This document shows positions 10,546 through 19,383 of a stretch of DNA of 46,242 nucleotides, piece by piece. Every line of letters starts with the position of its first letter. Positions within the stretch are counted from its first letter, which is position 1. This DNA comes from Acidiphilium sp. C61 (GTDB lineage: Bacteria; Pseudomonadota; Alphaproteobacteria; Acetobacterales; Acetobacteraceae). The stretch is from contig NZ_CACTIA010000001.1 of assembly GCF_902712915.1 (NCBI RefSeq), positions 1 through 46,242 on the forward strand, given 5' to 3'. Under the pieces are notes generated by a model, which was not told the DNA's origin, searched no databases, and saw only the letters and a list, made by a program, of their open reading frames with translations. The translations under genes were made by a program, and so were the position numbers.

Positions 10546-11926
10546 GATAGCGTCCGTCAATGTGGTGGAAATTCTGGTGTAGCTGAAGCGGCCAATGGTC
10601 ACGCGGCGACGGTGGAAATTCGTGGTGTATCGGCATCGATGGCGGGTGCCATGAGTTCGACCATTCCCTCGATCTGCATATAGCGGTTCTGTGTCTGCCA
10701 TTCGTCGTTGGCCTCGAGCAGCACGGCTCCGATCAGGCGGATGATCGAACCTTCATTGGGAAAGATGCCGACGACATCGGCGCGGCGCTTGACCTCCTTG
10801 TTCAGGCGTTCGAGCGGATTCGTCGAGTGAATTTTGGTTCGGTGCTGGGCGGGAAAGTCCATGTGCGCCAGCACGTCGGTTTCACTGTCGTCGATGAACG
10901 CGCCAAGTTTTGGCCATTTGCCCCGGAGCTGGTCGGCCACATGGCGCAGGGTCTGGCTGGCACTGACGCGATCCGGCTGGATAAACGCCTGACGCAACGC
11001 TGCAGACACCATGCTCTGCTGCCCCTTCGGCACATAGGACAAGGCGTTGCGCATCCAGTGAACGCGGCATCTTTGCCAGGATGCCCCCATCACCCGGCGG
11101 ATCGCCGCCTTCAATCCTTCATGAGCATCGGAGATCACCAGTTTCACCTCACGCAACCCACGGCGGACCAAGCTCTTGAGAAAGGTCGACCAGAAGGTCT
11201 CCGCCTCGGACGGGCCGATGTGCAGGCCGACGATCTCGCGCCGACCGTCGGTGTTCACCGCCACTGCGATTATCGCTGCAACTGAGACGATCCGCCCACC
11301 TTCGCGCTGCTTGAGATAGGTCGCATCCAACCACAGATACGGCCACTCGCCGGCGAGTGGCCGGTCGAGGAAGGCGTTCACCCTCTCATCGATGTCCTTG
11401 CACAGTTTCGAGACCGTGCTCTTGCTGATCCCCGTCAGCCCCATGGCCTGCACCAGCTCGTCTACCCGCCGGGTCGAGACGCCGCCAATCCAGGCTTCCT
11501 GGATGACCGCGGCCAGCGCCTTCTCCGAGGTCCGGCGAGCTTCCAGGAACGGCGGGAAGTAGCTCCCCTGCCGCAGCTTCGGGATCCGAAGCTGCAAGCT
11601 GCCAAGCCGCGTGTCCAATGCGCGTTCCCGGTAGCCGTTGCGATAGGTCGCGCGCTCGCCGCTGCGCTCGTAGCGGCTGGCGCCGATCAGCCCATCCACA
11701 TCCGTCTCCATCAGCAGTTGAACCACCGCCTCCGCGACGCTGCGCAGAAAATCGCCGTCCCCGGCTTTGGCCAGTAGCTCAGCCAGTGGTAATCTATCTT
11801 CGGTCATCGGGTTCTCCAGGCTTCAGGATGAAGTCTCGCAACTCCACCATAGCCGACTGATCCGATGGCCACCTCAAACTACACCGTTACAGGGCCCAAA
11901 AGTCCACCACGACCCCGGACACTACC
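10546..11926 (-). mobile_element. IS256-family insertion sequence, 1381 bp, absent from the second copy
   Basis: The borders are fixed by comparing the occupied site with the empty site in the second copy. Imperfect terminal inverted repeats of about 25 bp are visible: the left end GATAGCGTCCGTCAATGTGG matches the reverse complement of the right end GGTAGTGTCCGGGGTCGTGG. It is flanked by 9-bp duplications, within the 8-9 bp usual for the family. Its presence in only one of two otherwise identical copies indicates a recent transposition or a mixed plasmid population. Confidence 0.95.
10599..11807 (-). CDS. IS256-family (mutator-type) transposase, 402 aa
   Basis: Full-length for the family. 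DDE residues are visible as D161 (LWLDATYLK), D227 (LVISDAHEGL) and E333 (STNPLERLNKEVKRR), with the C-x2-H motif (CRVHWMRN) between the last two. The N-terminal part contains SRYERSGERATYRNGYRER, a typical block. The start MTEDRLPL lies about 120 bases inside the element's right end. It is an intact, probably active enzyme, consistent with the fresh-looking insertion. Confidence 0.95.
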   Translation of the reverse strand: MTEDRLPLAELLAKAGDGDFLRSVAEAVVQLLMETDVDGLIGASRYERSGERATYRNGYRERALDTRLGSLQLRIPKLRQGSYFPPFLEARRTSEKALAAVIQEAWIGGVSTRRVDELVQAMGLTGISKSTVSKLCKDIDERVNAFLDRPLAGEWPYLWLDATYLKQREGGRIVSVAAIIAVAVNTDGRREIVGLHIGPSEAETFWSTFLKSLVRRGLREVKLVISDAHEGLKAAIRRVMGASWQRCRVHWMRNALSYVPKGQQSMVSAALRQAFIQPDRVSASQTLRHVADQLRGKWPKLGAFIDDSETDVLAHMDFPAQHRTKIHSTNPLERLNKEVKRRADVVGIFPNEGSIIRLIGAVLLEANDEWQTQNRYMQIEGMVELMAPAIDADTPRISTVAA

Positions 11927-11935
11927 CGGCACAAG
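11927..11935. repeat. Right 9-bp target duplication of the IS256-type element
   Basis: CGGCACAAG, matching 10537-10545. Confidence 0.95.
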
Positions 11936-12689
11936 CGATGCTCGAAGGCACGAAGTGGCGGCAGCTCGGTTGGCGCAAGGGAACAAAGGGGTGTCTGACA
12001 ACCCGCTTTGCCGCCATGAGGGTACGCATTGCTGATGGCGCGCCCCAGCGAATCGGTTCTGCCGGTGCCCAGCACATGCCGGGAGAGGAAGCCTGGCTGG
12101 TGGGTGAGTATCGCTCGAATGGCGAACGAAAATACTATCTCTCGAACCTGCCTGCCGACACCCCGATCAGAGCTCTGGCTGGCGCCATCAAGGCGCGCTG
12201 GATCTGCGAGCAGGCCCATCAGCAACTCAAAGAGGAACTCGGCTTGGACCACTTCGAGGGCCGATCCTGGACTGGCCTCCACCGCCATGCCCTGATGACG
12301 ATGATGGCCTACGCCTTCTTGCAATCCCGAAGGCTCGCTCAGGCGGGACGGAAAAAAAGAGTCCCTGGTCCGCCTCCCCAACCCACCCTGCCAGCAGTGC
12401 GCCAAGCCATCCTTGACCGTCTTTCTCGCTCACCGCCGCGGCATCGACCTCATTGCGGATGTAGCCTCATCGGACATAACAACAAACTTCCGCCAAAGTT
12501 GTGCTAGCCTCTGTACTTATTGCCGGATACCTTCAGCGACCTACCACAAGTTTTACATTCAGGCGGTGGACGATGCGGATTCCGGAGAATTCACCCATTG
12601 GTCGCCCAGACCAGCATTCGGGTACACGGCTTCCTCGGGAGACGCCCCCATCGGAATTCCTGGATAACCCAATTGCATCGGACAACAAG

Positions 12690-12845
12690 AAGGATGGCAG
12701 GATCACCATCATGTCCATCACGAAATGGACCAATGAGAACGGCGTCGGGTGGCACTATAACGAACCCGGCGTTCTGCTGCGGCAGAACGTCTAGAGCGTG
12801 AACTTCAGCGACAGCCTTCTCGATGAGTTCCTCAACGAGAAGGCA
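12690..12845 (+). pseudogene. Decayed IS3-family OrfB (integrase core) remnant (first copy)
   Basis: The frame KWTNENGVGWHYNEPG, then after an in-frame TAG SVNFSDSLLDEFLNEK, echoes the IS3-type core W...NGV.WHY..PGKP.QN..VESFN..LRDE.LNE. Several substitutions and a stop show that it is dead. The flanking 12508-12689 shows no clear gene. Confidence 0.45.
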
Positions 12846-12846
12846 C

Positions 12847-12894
12847 CGCGGCAGCGCGGCAGCGCGGCAGCGCGGCAGCGCGGCAGCGCGGCAC
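12847..12894. repeat. 8-bp tandem repeat, about 6 units (first copy)
   Basis: The unit CGCGGCAG repeats five times in full plus a final variant. It follows the IS3 remnant. Because the unit is not a multiple of three, it is unlikely to be part of a coding sequence. Confidence 0.9.
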
Positions 12895-13826
12895 AAGGCA
12901 ATCGCAAACTTTCCCTGTGGCGCTATAACCTAGTACTATTAGATCCAATAAATCTTGTGATCAATAAAAACTGACAATATGTGGTAATTTTTGCTTCAAA
13001 ATTAAATAATTTATTTTTTATTTGCCTCAATTTTTTAACATGGGTCAATTTTGATTTCTTATAAATCCTATGGTTCTCAAGCTTGTGATTTTTATGGTAT
13101 AAAATTTTATTTAAATTATATGGTTTTTTTGTTTTTTTATGCTTATAAACTATTTTGTGTGATTCAATTTTATGGCTGTGAGCTGGAGCCTTCACTGCGA
13201 GGGAAGTCAAAACTCTATTTGAATGCAACAGGCCATAAGGCAGTGGCGAAATCGATTTTTGCGGCTGCTTCTCCGGGTTTGTACCAAGCATCATCCAGTA
13301 AGCGGATTTTTGCAGGTTCCGCTTAACGCCTTCACCCATCAAATAGGCATGACCAAGACTAATCTGCGCTGCCTGGTTACCTTGAATGGCCGCCTTTTCC
13401 CACCAATTCACAGCCATGAAGACGTTGCGCGGAACTCCAGCCCCACGGCTATAGGCATTAGCAAGAGCATTTTGAGCGTCTGAGTTGCCCTGCTTAGCTG
13501 ATTGCATCCACCAGAAAACGGATTTTACCGCATCCTCAGGTACAGCAATGCCTTTTTGATAAAAATTTCCCATATTCAGCTCAGCGACGGGATCACCTTT
13601 AGATGCCGCTTCGAAGAAATATTGTTCTGAACGGGAATAATTTTTCTTAACACCAAGACCTTCATTATAACGCAATGCAATATTTGTTTGAGCAGTTATG
13701 TTTCCTGCATCTGCCGCTTTCTGATACCAATAACTTGCCTTTTGCTGGTCTTGGGTGACCCCTTCCCCATTGGCATAAGCTTCCGCTATCGCCAATTCTG
13801 CTGCAACATTTCCATTATTTGCGGCC

Positions 13827-13829
13827 TTA
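13827..13829. repeat. TTA target duplication, left side (first copy)
   Basis: TTA stands here and at 14762-14764, a TNA-type 3-bp duplication as expected of IS1031/IS427-group elements. Removing one copy and the element restores the Sel1 reading frame. Confidence 0.85.
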
Positions 13830-14761
13830 GAGCCTGACCGCAAAAGATAGTTGAGCGATTTCAGTAGGTTGTGATTCTGTCGGTTTGCAACAACAGACGG
13901 ATTCGCAATGGCTTGGACTGAAACCGCTCGGCAACGATATTGCCGGGCTGGATTGCGCTACGCAAGCGACCTCACCGACGCCGAATGGGCCTTGATCGAA
14001 CCATTCATGCCCTTGCCGCCGCATCGAGGCCGGCCCCGGACGGTGGTGCTGCGAAGGATTGTGGAGGCCATCTTCTACATGCTGTCGACCGGTTGCCAGT
14101 GGCGGCAGATCCCGAAGGAATTCGCGCCGTTCACCACTGTTCAGGGCTATTTCTACCGCTTCTGTCGCGACGGCACGTTCGATCGTATCAATCACGTCCT
14201 GGTCATGCAGGCGCGGGAGATAGCCGGACGCGAGGCGTCGCCCACAGCCGGCGTGATCGACAGCCAGTCGGTCAAGACCACCGAAGCCGGCGGGCCGCGC
14301 GGGTTCGATGCCGGAAAGAAGATCAAGGGCCGCAAGCGCCACATCGTCACCGATACAGTTGGCCACCTCGTCGGCGCCGTCGTTCATCATGCCGGCATTC
14401 AGGATCGGGATGGGGCGCCCGACGTGCTCAAATCGGTCAAATCCCTGTATCCCTGGTTGCGGCACGTGTTCGCCGACGGCGGCTATGCCGGTCCCAAACT
14501 CAATGGACGCCTCGCCAAAATCGGCAAATGGACCATACAGATCGTCAAGCGCTCCGACGCCACCAGCGGGTTCGAACTCCTGCCGCGACGATGGGTCGTG
14601 GAGAGAACCTTCGCCTGGCTCGGCAGATGCCGACGTCTTGCAAAGGATTTCGAGGCCACCGTTACCAGCGCCACCGCATGGCTCTTCCTTGCCCATATCC
14701 GCCTGCTCACACGGAAAATCGCACGCAACCGATAGCCGCACTACCATTCAGATTCGGGCTC
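13830..14761 (+). mobile_element. IS5-family (IS1031-like) insertion sequence, 932 bp (first copy)
   Basis: The ends GAGCCTGA (left) and the reverse complement GAGCCCGA (right) form the inverted repeat, and TTA is duplicated at the flanks. It carries one transposase gene. It is present in both copies of the plasmid unit, so it is older than the IS256-type insertion. Confidence 0.9.
13908..14735 (+). CDS. IS5-family (IS1031-like) transposase, 275 aa (first copy)
   Basis: Complete single-frame DDE transposase. Catalytic residues are D118 (GVIDSQSVKT), D190 (VFADGGYAG) and E232 (VVERTFAWLGRCRRLAKDFE). The N-terminal DLTDAEWALIEPFMP block is typical. The start is the ATG at 13908, about 80 bases inside the left end. 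It is encoded opposite to the lipoprotein gene it disrupts. Confidence 0.92.
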   Translation: MAWTETARQRYCRAGLRYASDLTDAEWALIEPFMPLPPHRGRPRTVVLRRIVEAIFYMLSTGCQWRQIPKEFAPFTTVQGYFYRFCRDGTFDRINHVLVMQAREIAGREASPTAGVIDSQSVKTTEAGGPRGFDAGKKIKGRKRHIVTDTVGHLVGAVVHHAGIQDRDGAPDVLKSVKSLYPWLRHVFADGGYAGPKLNGRLAKIGKWTIQIVKRSDATSGFELLPRRWVVERTFAWLGRCRRLAKDFEATVTSATAWLFLAHIRLLTRKIARNR

Positions 14762-15156
14762 TTAAGAAACCAATAAAAAGCTTTTGAATTATTTTTTTGT
14801 ACACCTAATCCAGCAGAATACATAACAGCTAAATGATATTGTGAAACTATATCGCCACGTGATGCAGCCAGGCTGTACCATATGGCTGCCGTTGAATAGT
14901 CTTGAGGCACGCCAGAGCCATTATAATATGCGTCTCCAAGCGCGCTGGCTGCCGATACATTAGAAGAATTGATTGATACTGGATTTGATTTATCCAGTGG
15001 CATCGAAATTTTGCTTTGAACCACTGAAGAAATTGGCCTCAGCTGTTTCACATGAGGCTGAATTTTGGGCAACCCTGATTGTGAGGCACAACTTACCAGA
15101 GCAAGACCCGACAAGGGGACAAGCCCTAAAACAACTTTCTTGAGAAGAAATGCCAA

Positions 15157-15482
15157 TTTCGTCTGCCTTTTTGAAGATAATTAAAATATTAAAACTTGCT
15201 TTTCCAATTCTATTCTAAATTAATTTTTATAGTTTGCAATATCATGAAAGCACCATCAAGTGCATGATTTATTTATATTCAAAACATTATTTATTTATAA
15301 TTTTTTTTATTATATATTTTATTTTATCCATATTTTTTAATAAATTATTATTTTATATTTCAAATAATATTATCTTGATATTTTTGAATACAATAATTTT
15401 TATTTTACTATATTGATTTTGAGGTTGGAGCCTCCAGCACACCCGGGGCGGTGCATGGCCCTACCCCTCCCTGCAAACGCCC
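15157..15482. other. Very AT-rich intergenic stretch
   Basis: This gap between the Sel1 lipoprotein gene and the mobilization genes is mostly A/T up to about 15420. It contains only a 60-codon low-complexity frame (15234-15416, almost all Ile/Phe/Leu/Tyr) that I do not regard as a gene. The composition changes abruptly near 15421, a probable border between imported cargo and plasmid backbone. Confidence 0.6.
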
Positions 15483-16088
15483 CTAATACCCCTTGAGGAC
15501 GCGGTAATCGCGGCTATTCCCGTATGTCCCGGCGCTTTGGTTGATAGCGACACAGGGGCGATTGCCCGGTTCGCAATAGGTGATCTTGTCGAGCATTCCC
15601 GCCTTTACCCAGGCTTTGTGATTGGCCTGCAACACGGTGATTTCGCCCCGCAGCTGACTGACCGTGGTGCGATCCCACCAGACAACGGCCGTACTGCTCA
15701 GCCAGCCGAACAGCATCAACCCGACGGTCAGGGCCACGATCCACCCCAGTAACCGCCAGCTCGCCCAGGCCACGATCCGGCGCAACGCCTCCTCGGCAAC
15801 CGCCATGCCGCCCGCCAGCCCGGCGACATCCTCCAGCAATGGCTTGGCCGCCTCCCGGACCGTCGCCACACCTTCCTTGCCCACCTGCTCGAGCGCCGTC
15901 GTCACCGCGGCACTGACCGCCTCACGCACCCGCTCTTCAAGGCTCGAGGCTTCCTCCGCCAGCTTCTGCCGCTCCTGCGCCAGCGCCGCCCGCTCCTCGG
16001 CAAGGCCGTTCAGCGCCCGCTGCACCGCCGCCTGCTGCTGCTCGACGATCTCCATCAGCCCGTAGAGCCGTTCTTCCGCACCACTCAC
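15483..16088 (-). CDS. MobB-like coiled-coil membrane protein of the mobilization module, 201 aa
   Basis: The start GTG overlaps the relaxase stop (GTGA), so the gene is translationally coupled to it. The N-terminal 70 residues are a heptad-rich coiled coil (EQQQAAVQRALNGLAEERAA). Residues about 105-135 hold a Trp-rich hydrophobic membrane segment (WASWRLLGWIVALTVGLMLF). The C-terminal 60 residues, with two Cys (ITYCEPGNRPCVAI), are probably periplasmic. Proteins of this shape are common directly after MobA/TraA-type relaxases and may link the relaxosome to a coupling protein. The exact family was not identified. Confidence 0.65.
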   Translation of the reverse strand: MSGAEERLYGLMEIVEQQQAAVQRALNGLAEERAALAQERQKLAEEASSLEERVREAVSAAVTTALEQVGKEGVATVREAAKPLLEDVAGLAGGMAVAEEALRRIVAWASWRLLGWIVALTVGLMLFGWLSSTAVVWWDRTTVSQLRGEITVLQANHKAWVKAGMLDKITYCEPGNRPCVAINQSAGTYGNSRDYRVLKGY

Positions 16089-18946
16089 ATCGACATCCCA
16101 CGACCCCGCGACACGGATCTTTCCTGCTGTTTCCGGACGGCCGCCCGCTCGGCTTCACGCGCCAGATGACCGCGCATCCGCTCCTCCGCACCCGCCATCA
16201 GCCGCTCAATGGCCTGCCCGGCGTCTGGCGACGCCAGCACCTGCGCCAGCGCCGATCCCTCCTTCAACCCGAAGTCATGGCCACGTGCCCGCAGCCGCTG
16301 CGCTGCTTCGGAATGACGATCCAGTGTCCGGGCAAACCCCAGCAACGCCACCCGCGCCTGCCCGGCCAGAGTGGGATCAGTTTCCAGCCCCGGCAGCGCC
16401 TTGTTGTAGGTCTCCGATAGCCGCGTCCACTCCCGCACCAGGCCGTGTGCTTCCTTGTTGCGCGCCGCCTCGGCTGCCTGGTGTTGCCGATGTGCCTCGA
16501 ACCGTGCCCGGAACCCGGCACGCCCCGCCTCGATCTCGCGCGCCGCCACCACCTCCCGCGGCCGCACCTCGACTCCACGCCGCTGGGCATAGGCAGCCTG
16601 GTCGTAATCCAGCGTGGTTTCCTTGGCCTGGGATCGGGACAGCCACGACGACAGGGCGGCCACAGTGCTGAATTCCTCCCGATCGGCGTAGAGCGTCACC
16701 CCGTCCCGGTGCCGCGTCATCGCCACGTAGGTCAGATGTCGGTCCATCGTGCCCGAGGCCAGCACATAGGCCCGGTCCACCGTCGCCCCCTGCGCCTTGT
16801 GAATGGTGGTGGCATACCCGTGATCCACGGCAGCATAATCCGCCATCGAGACCGACACGGCCCGACCTCGCCCAGGCCCGGAGGGAGAATCCAGCCGCAC
16901 CAGAAGGCGGTCGTCCTCGGCCAGCTCCACCGTGCCCAGCATCCCGTTCTTCACGCCCAACTCACGGTTGTTCTCGCGGAACAGCAGCCGATCCCCCGGC
17001 GCAAATGCCCGCTCCCCCTCGGTCGTGCGATAAACACGCTCGTCCGCCAGCTCGCCCCGCTCTCGCCGAACCACCCGGATCGCCTCGTTGAGCTCCCGCA
17101 CGTCCGCGTTGCGGTGCGCCAGAACCAGGCGAGAGCCATCCGGCCGCACATCCATATCGGCCAGCACATCCCGCACGATCGCCGTCCGCGCATCCGCCGC
17201 GGTTGCCTCGAACCGGACAGCATCGCGCTCGGCATAGGCGCGCAAACCCTCCTCTGTCTGGTGCCGCCCGAACGCCACCGAAGCCGCCCGCTGCCAGCCC
17301 TCGCGCTGGCGGCGGATTTCCGCCAGGTCAACAAAACCGATCCGTTCAGCCACCGCACGGAACGCCGCCCCCGGCCCGATCGGCTGCAGCTGCTCGGGAT
17401 CCCCCACCAGCACGATCTTGGCTCCTGCCCGGTCGGCCTCGGTGATGAACCGTGAAAGCTGCTTCGAGCCGACCATGCCGGCCTCATCGATCACCAGCAC
17501 ATCGCGCGGCCCGAGCCGGTCGAACCCTCGTTCCCAGCCCCGCTCCCATGAGGCCAGCGTGCGCGAGGCAATGCCAGCCGACTCCTCCAGCCCTTCGGCC
17601 GCCTTCCCCGCCAGCGCCGCCCCATGAACGTGGTAGCCTTGCGCAACCCACGCCTCCCGAGCCGCCGCCAGCATCGTGCTCTTCCCCGCCCCGGCCAACC
17701 CCACCACCGCAGAGATGCGCTCCGGCCGGCATACATGCTCGATGGCGGCCCGCTGTTCTTCGGCCAGGAACGGCCGCGCACTGACTGCCGCATCCACACG
17801 CCGGGCGGCAACGCCAAAACCGCGCACCGGCAGACCGCCCCGACCCTCCGCCATGCGATCGGCACTGACCGCCATATCGCGCTCGATACCGACCATCTCC
17901 CGCGTCGAGTAGCGCGCCTGCTCGATCACCCGCCCGCGCTTATCACGTTGCTCAGCCCGCAATTCCACCAGAGCAGGCGACGCCATCACTGTTGCAAACG
18001 CCGCCTGGAACGCATCGGCATCGCCGATATAGCGGTGCAGCGCGCGCGCCACATCGTGACGATCGAATACGCTCTTCTCGCCCGTGATGAGCGTCAGCAC
18101 CTGATCCGGCCGCTCCCGGATCAGCGCGGCGTTGCGCTTCGCGGCCTCCTCATCGATCCGAACCCGCGATACGGCCTTGCCACGCCGCTCCATTTGCGTG
18201 GCATGCACGCCCATATGCTGCGTCGGTTCGATCTCCAGCCCCCGCTCCTGATGCGAACGGTGATCGATCCGCACATCCAGCCCCGCACGCGCCAGATGCT
18301 CGTTCGTCCGCTGCTCCCAGCCAATCCGGAGATCCCGAAGCTGCTCATGCGAGGTCGGCAGGCCAAGCGCCTGCAACTTCTTGTTCTCAAGCTCGAGTTC
18401 GGATTTCTCGCCCAGGGAACCGGCCGGCATGGCCCCGATCCAGCGCCCCGCCTCGTCACGCCCGGTCATCACCCGTCGCGTGGTCAGCAGGATATGGGCA
18501 TGGTGGTTGCGGACATCGGTATGACCGTGGGGCACATGGATCGCAAAATCCACCGCAACCCCGTACTGCCGGGCCAGAGCCTGAGCAAAATCCCGCGTCA
18601 GTGACAGCCGCTGCTCCGCCGACAGCTCGTGCGGGAGCGCAACCTCGATTTCGCGAGCGACCCGCGCATCCTTGCGTCTCTCCGCCAATTCCGCAGCATT
18701 CCACAACGCTGATCGGTCACGCGCCCATTCAGGACCGGCGTCATGCACAACGGCACCATTCGCTGCTACGGTGTCATTGGGGAGAATAATCTCTGCGTGC
18801 TCAACACCATGGCGCCGGCTAAAGTCATGCACCATCCCATCGCGCACATTCTCAAGACGATCGGCCGCGCGGTACGCAGAAGCCGCCACTGCACTACGAC
18901 CAGAGCCGCGAGCTACAGGCTTCATGCTCATATGGTAGATCGCCAT
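16085..18946 (-). CDS. MobQ/TraA-type conjugative relaxase-helicase, 953 aa
   Basis: The protein starts plasmid transfer by nicking oriT and unwinding the strand. It opens MAIYHMSMKPVARGSGRSAV; Tyr25 (AASAYRAADR) is the likely nicking tyrosine by analogy with RSF1010 MobA. The metal-binding His cluster is at about 140-151 (HGHTDVRNHHAHIL). The helicase half has Walker A GLAGAGKST (416-424), Walker B VLVIDEAG (483-490) and a late motif, RHLTYVAMTRHRDGV. The gene is complete here but broken in the copy near the window end. Divergent from the MobC-like gene with oriT between them. No coupling protein or type IV secretion genes are present, so the plasmid is mobilizable, not self-transmissible. 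Confidence 0.93.
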   Translation of the reverse strand: MAIYHMSMKPVARGSGRSAVAASAYRAADRLENVRDGMVHDFSRRHGVEHAEIILPNDTVAANGAVVHDAGPEWARDRSALWNAAELAERRKDARVAREIEVALPHELSAEQRLSLTRDFAQALARQYGVAVDFAIHVPHGHTDVRNHHAHILLTTRRVMTGRDEAGRWIGAMPAGSLGEKSELELENKKLQALGLPTSHEQLRDLRIGWEQRTNEHLARAGLDVRIDHRSHQERGLEIEPTQHMGVHATQMERRGKAVSRVRIDEEAAKRNAALIRERPDQVLTLITGEKSVFDRHDVARALHRYIGDADAFQAAFATVMASPALVELRAEQRDKRGRVIEQARYSTREMVGIERDMAVSADRMAEGRGGLPVRGFGVAARRVDAAVSARPFLAEEQRAAIEHVCRPERISAVVGLAGAGKSTMLAAAREAWVAQGYHVHGAALAGKAAEGLEESAGIASRTLASWERGWERGFDRLGPRDVLVIDEAGMVGSKQLSRFITEADRAGAKIVLVGDPEQLQPIGPGAAFRAVAERIGFVDLAEIRRQREGWQRAASVAFGRHQTEEGLRAYAERDAVRFEATAADARTAIVRDVLADMDVRPDGSRLVLAHRNADVRELNEAIRVVRRERGELADERVYRTTEGERAFAPGDRLLFRENNRELGVKNGMLGTVELAEDDRLLVRLDSPSGPGRGRAVSVSMADYAAVDHGYATTIHKAQGATVDRAYVLASGTMDRHLTYVAMTRHRDGVTLYADREEFSTVAALSSWLSRSQAKETTLDYDQAAYAQRRGVEVRPREVVAAREIEAGRAGFRARFEAHRQHQAAEAARNKEAHGLVREWTRLSETYNKALPGLETDPTLAGQARVALLGFARTLDRHSEAAQRLRARGHDFGLKEGSALAQVLASPDAGQAIERLMAGAEERMRGHLAREAERAAVRKQQERSVSRGRGMSM

Positions 18947-18970
18947 TCTGCACCAACCCTACCCCGCACT

Positions 18971-19000
18971 GAGTTGCGCAGCAACTCGTAAGTGCGGAGT
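18971..19000. other. oriT-like nic region (first copy)
   Basis: A perfect 7-bp inverted repeat with a 3-nt loop (GAGTTGC GCA GCAACTC, 18971-18987) is immediately followed by GTAAGTGCG (18988-18996). This matches the hairpin-plus-GTAAATGCG layout of the RSF1010 oriT, where the nick falls after the last G. It lies 25 bases upstream of the relaxase start, the usual place in MobQ plasmids. Confidence 0.8.
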
Positions 19001-19161
19001 TAAAGCTTCACTTCGTTTCGCTTTTCGTGATGCCTAGCATCATATTGGCGGGATATTTTATGCCAAACACTTTGATGGCTTCTACACTTTTATGCTCGAT
19101 ATGGATGGCCCGTTCAGACCCATAATGGAAGTTTCAGCAAGAACCGGCGATATTCCGATCG

Positions 19162-19383
19162 ATGCAATCGATTTGTCCACGTTGCCAGGCGCAGACGATC
19201 TGCCAGAATGATGACAGTTGCTGGTGCACCAAACTGCCGACCGTTACGCCGCTGCCAACGGATGACGTAGCGCATTGCCTATGCCCGAATTGCCTACGGG
19301 AGATGCAGGACAAGGCACGCCAGAACGCCACTGCCGCCGATCACGACAGAACCGAGGAAACCCATGGCTCGCAAACCCATTGA
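19162..19383 (+). CDS. Small Cys-rich CWC-type protein, 73 aa (first copy)
   Basis: Contains ICPRCQA, the CWC triplet (DDSCWC) and CLCPNCLREM, the spacing of the cysteine-rich CWC family, which probably binds a metal. The gene overlaps the next one by 20 bases and is divergent from the relaxase. The function in plasmid biology is unknown. No good ribosome-binding site is seen at the chosen ATG, so the start could lie elsewhere. Confidence 0.6.
   Translation: MQSICPRCQAQTICQNDDSCWCTKLPTVTPLPTDDVAHCLCPNCLREMQDKARQNATAADHDRTEETHGSQTH

Larger units (their letters stand above)
10380..12507 (+). pseudogene. IS701-family transposase fragment split by the IS256-type element
   Basis: The 5'-truncated frame (from RGLCWAVGIHRHQ) runs to 10545, is interrupted by 10546-11926, and resumes at 11927 to its stop at 12507. 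The uninterrupted version is at 38540-39277. Confidence 0.75.
12923..15156 (-). pseudogene. Sel1-repeat lipoprotein gene interrupted by an IS (first copy)
   Basis: Two pieces, 14762-15156 (N-terminal) and 12923-13829 (C-terminal), join in frame once the IS at 13830-14761 and one TTA duplication are removed. This gives a protein of about 432 residues. The N-terminus is a lipoprotein signal (MAFLLKKVVLGLVPLSG with lipobox LVSC). Sel1-type repeats of about 36 residues follow, e.g. ALGDAYYNGSGVPQDYSTAA, AEAYANGEGVTQDQQKAS and LGHAYLMGEGVKRNLQKS. The last 90 or so residues are very rich in Lys, His, Asn and Tyr. Sel1 proteins usually scaffold envelope or signalling complexes; the partner here is unknown. 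Strong AT bias matches the regulator gene. Confidence 0.85.

Noticed and set aside
13827..14747. 306-codon minus-strand frame opposite the IS1031-like transposase
   Set aside because: Antisense to a clear transposase; it only arises from high-GC codon bias.
15234..15416. 60-codon hydrophobic frame (Ile/Phe/Leu/Tyr) that could be a small membrane protein
   Set aside because: The amino acids simply reflect extreme AT content; there is no ribosome-binding site, and the second copy has an indel in it.
16445..18604. Plus-strand frames of 326 and 336 codons opposite the relaxase
   Set aside because: Pro/Arg/His-rich antisense shadows without domains.
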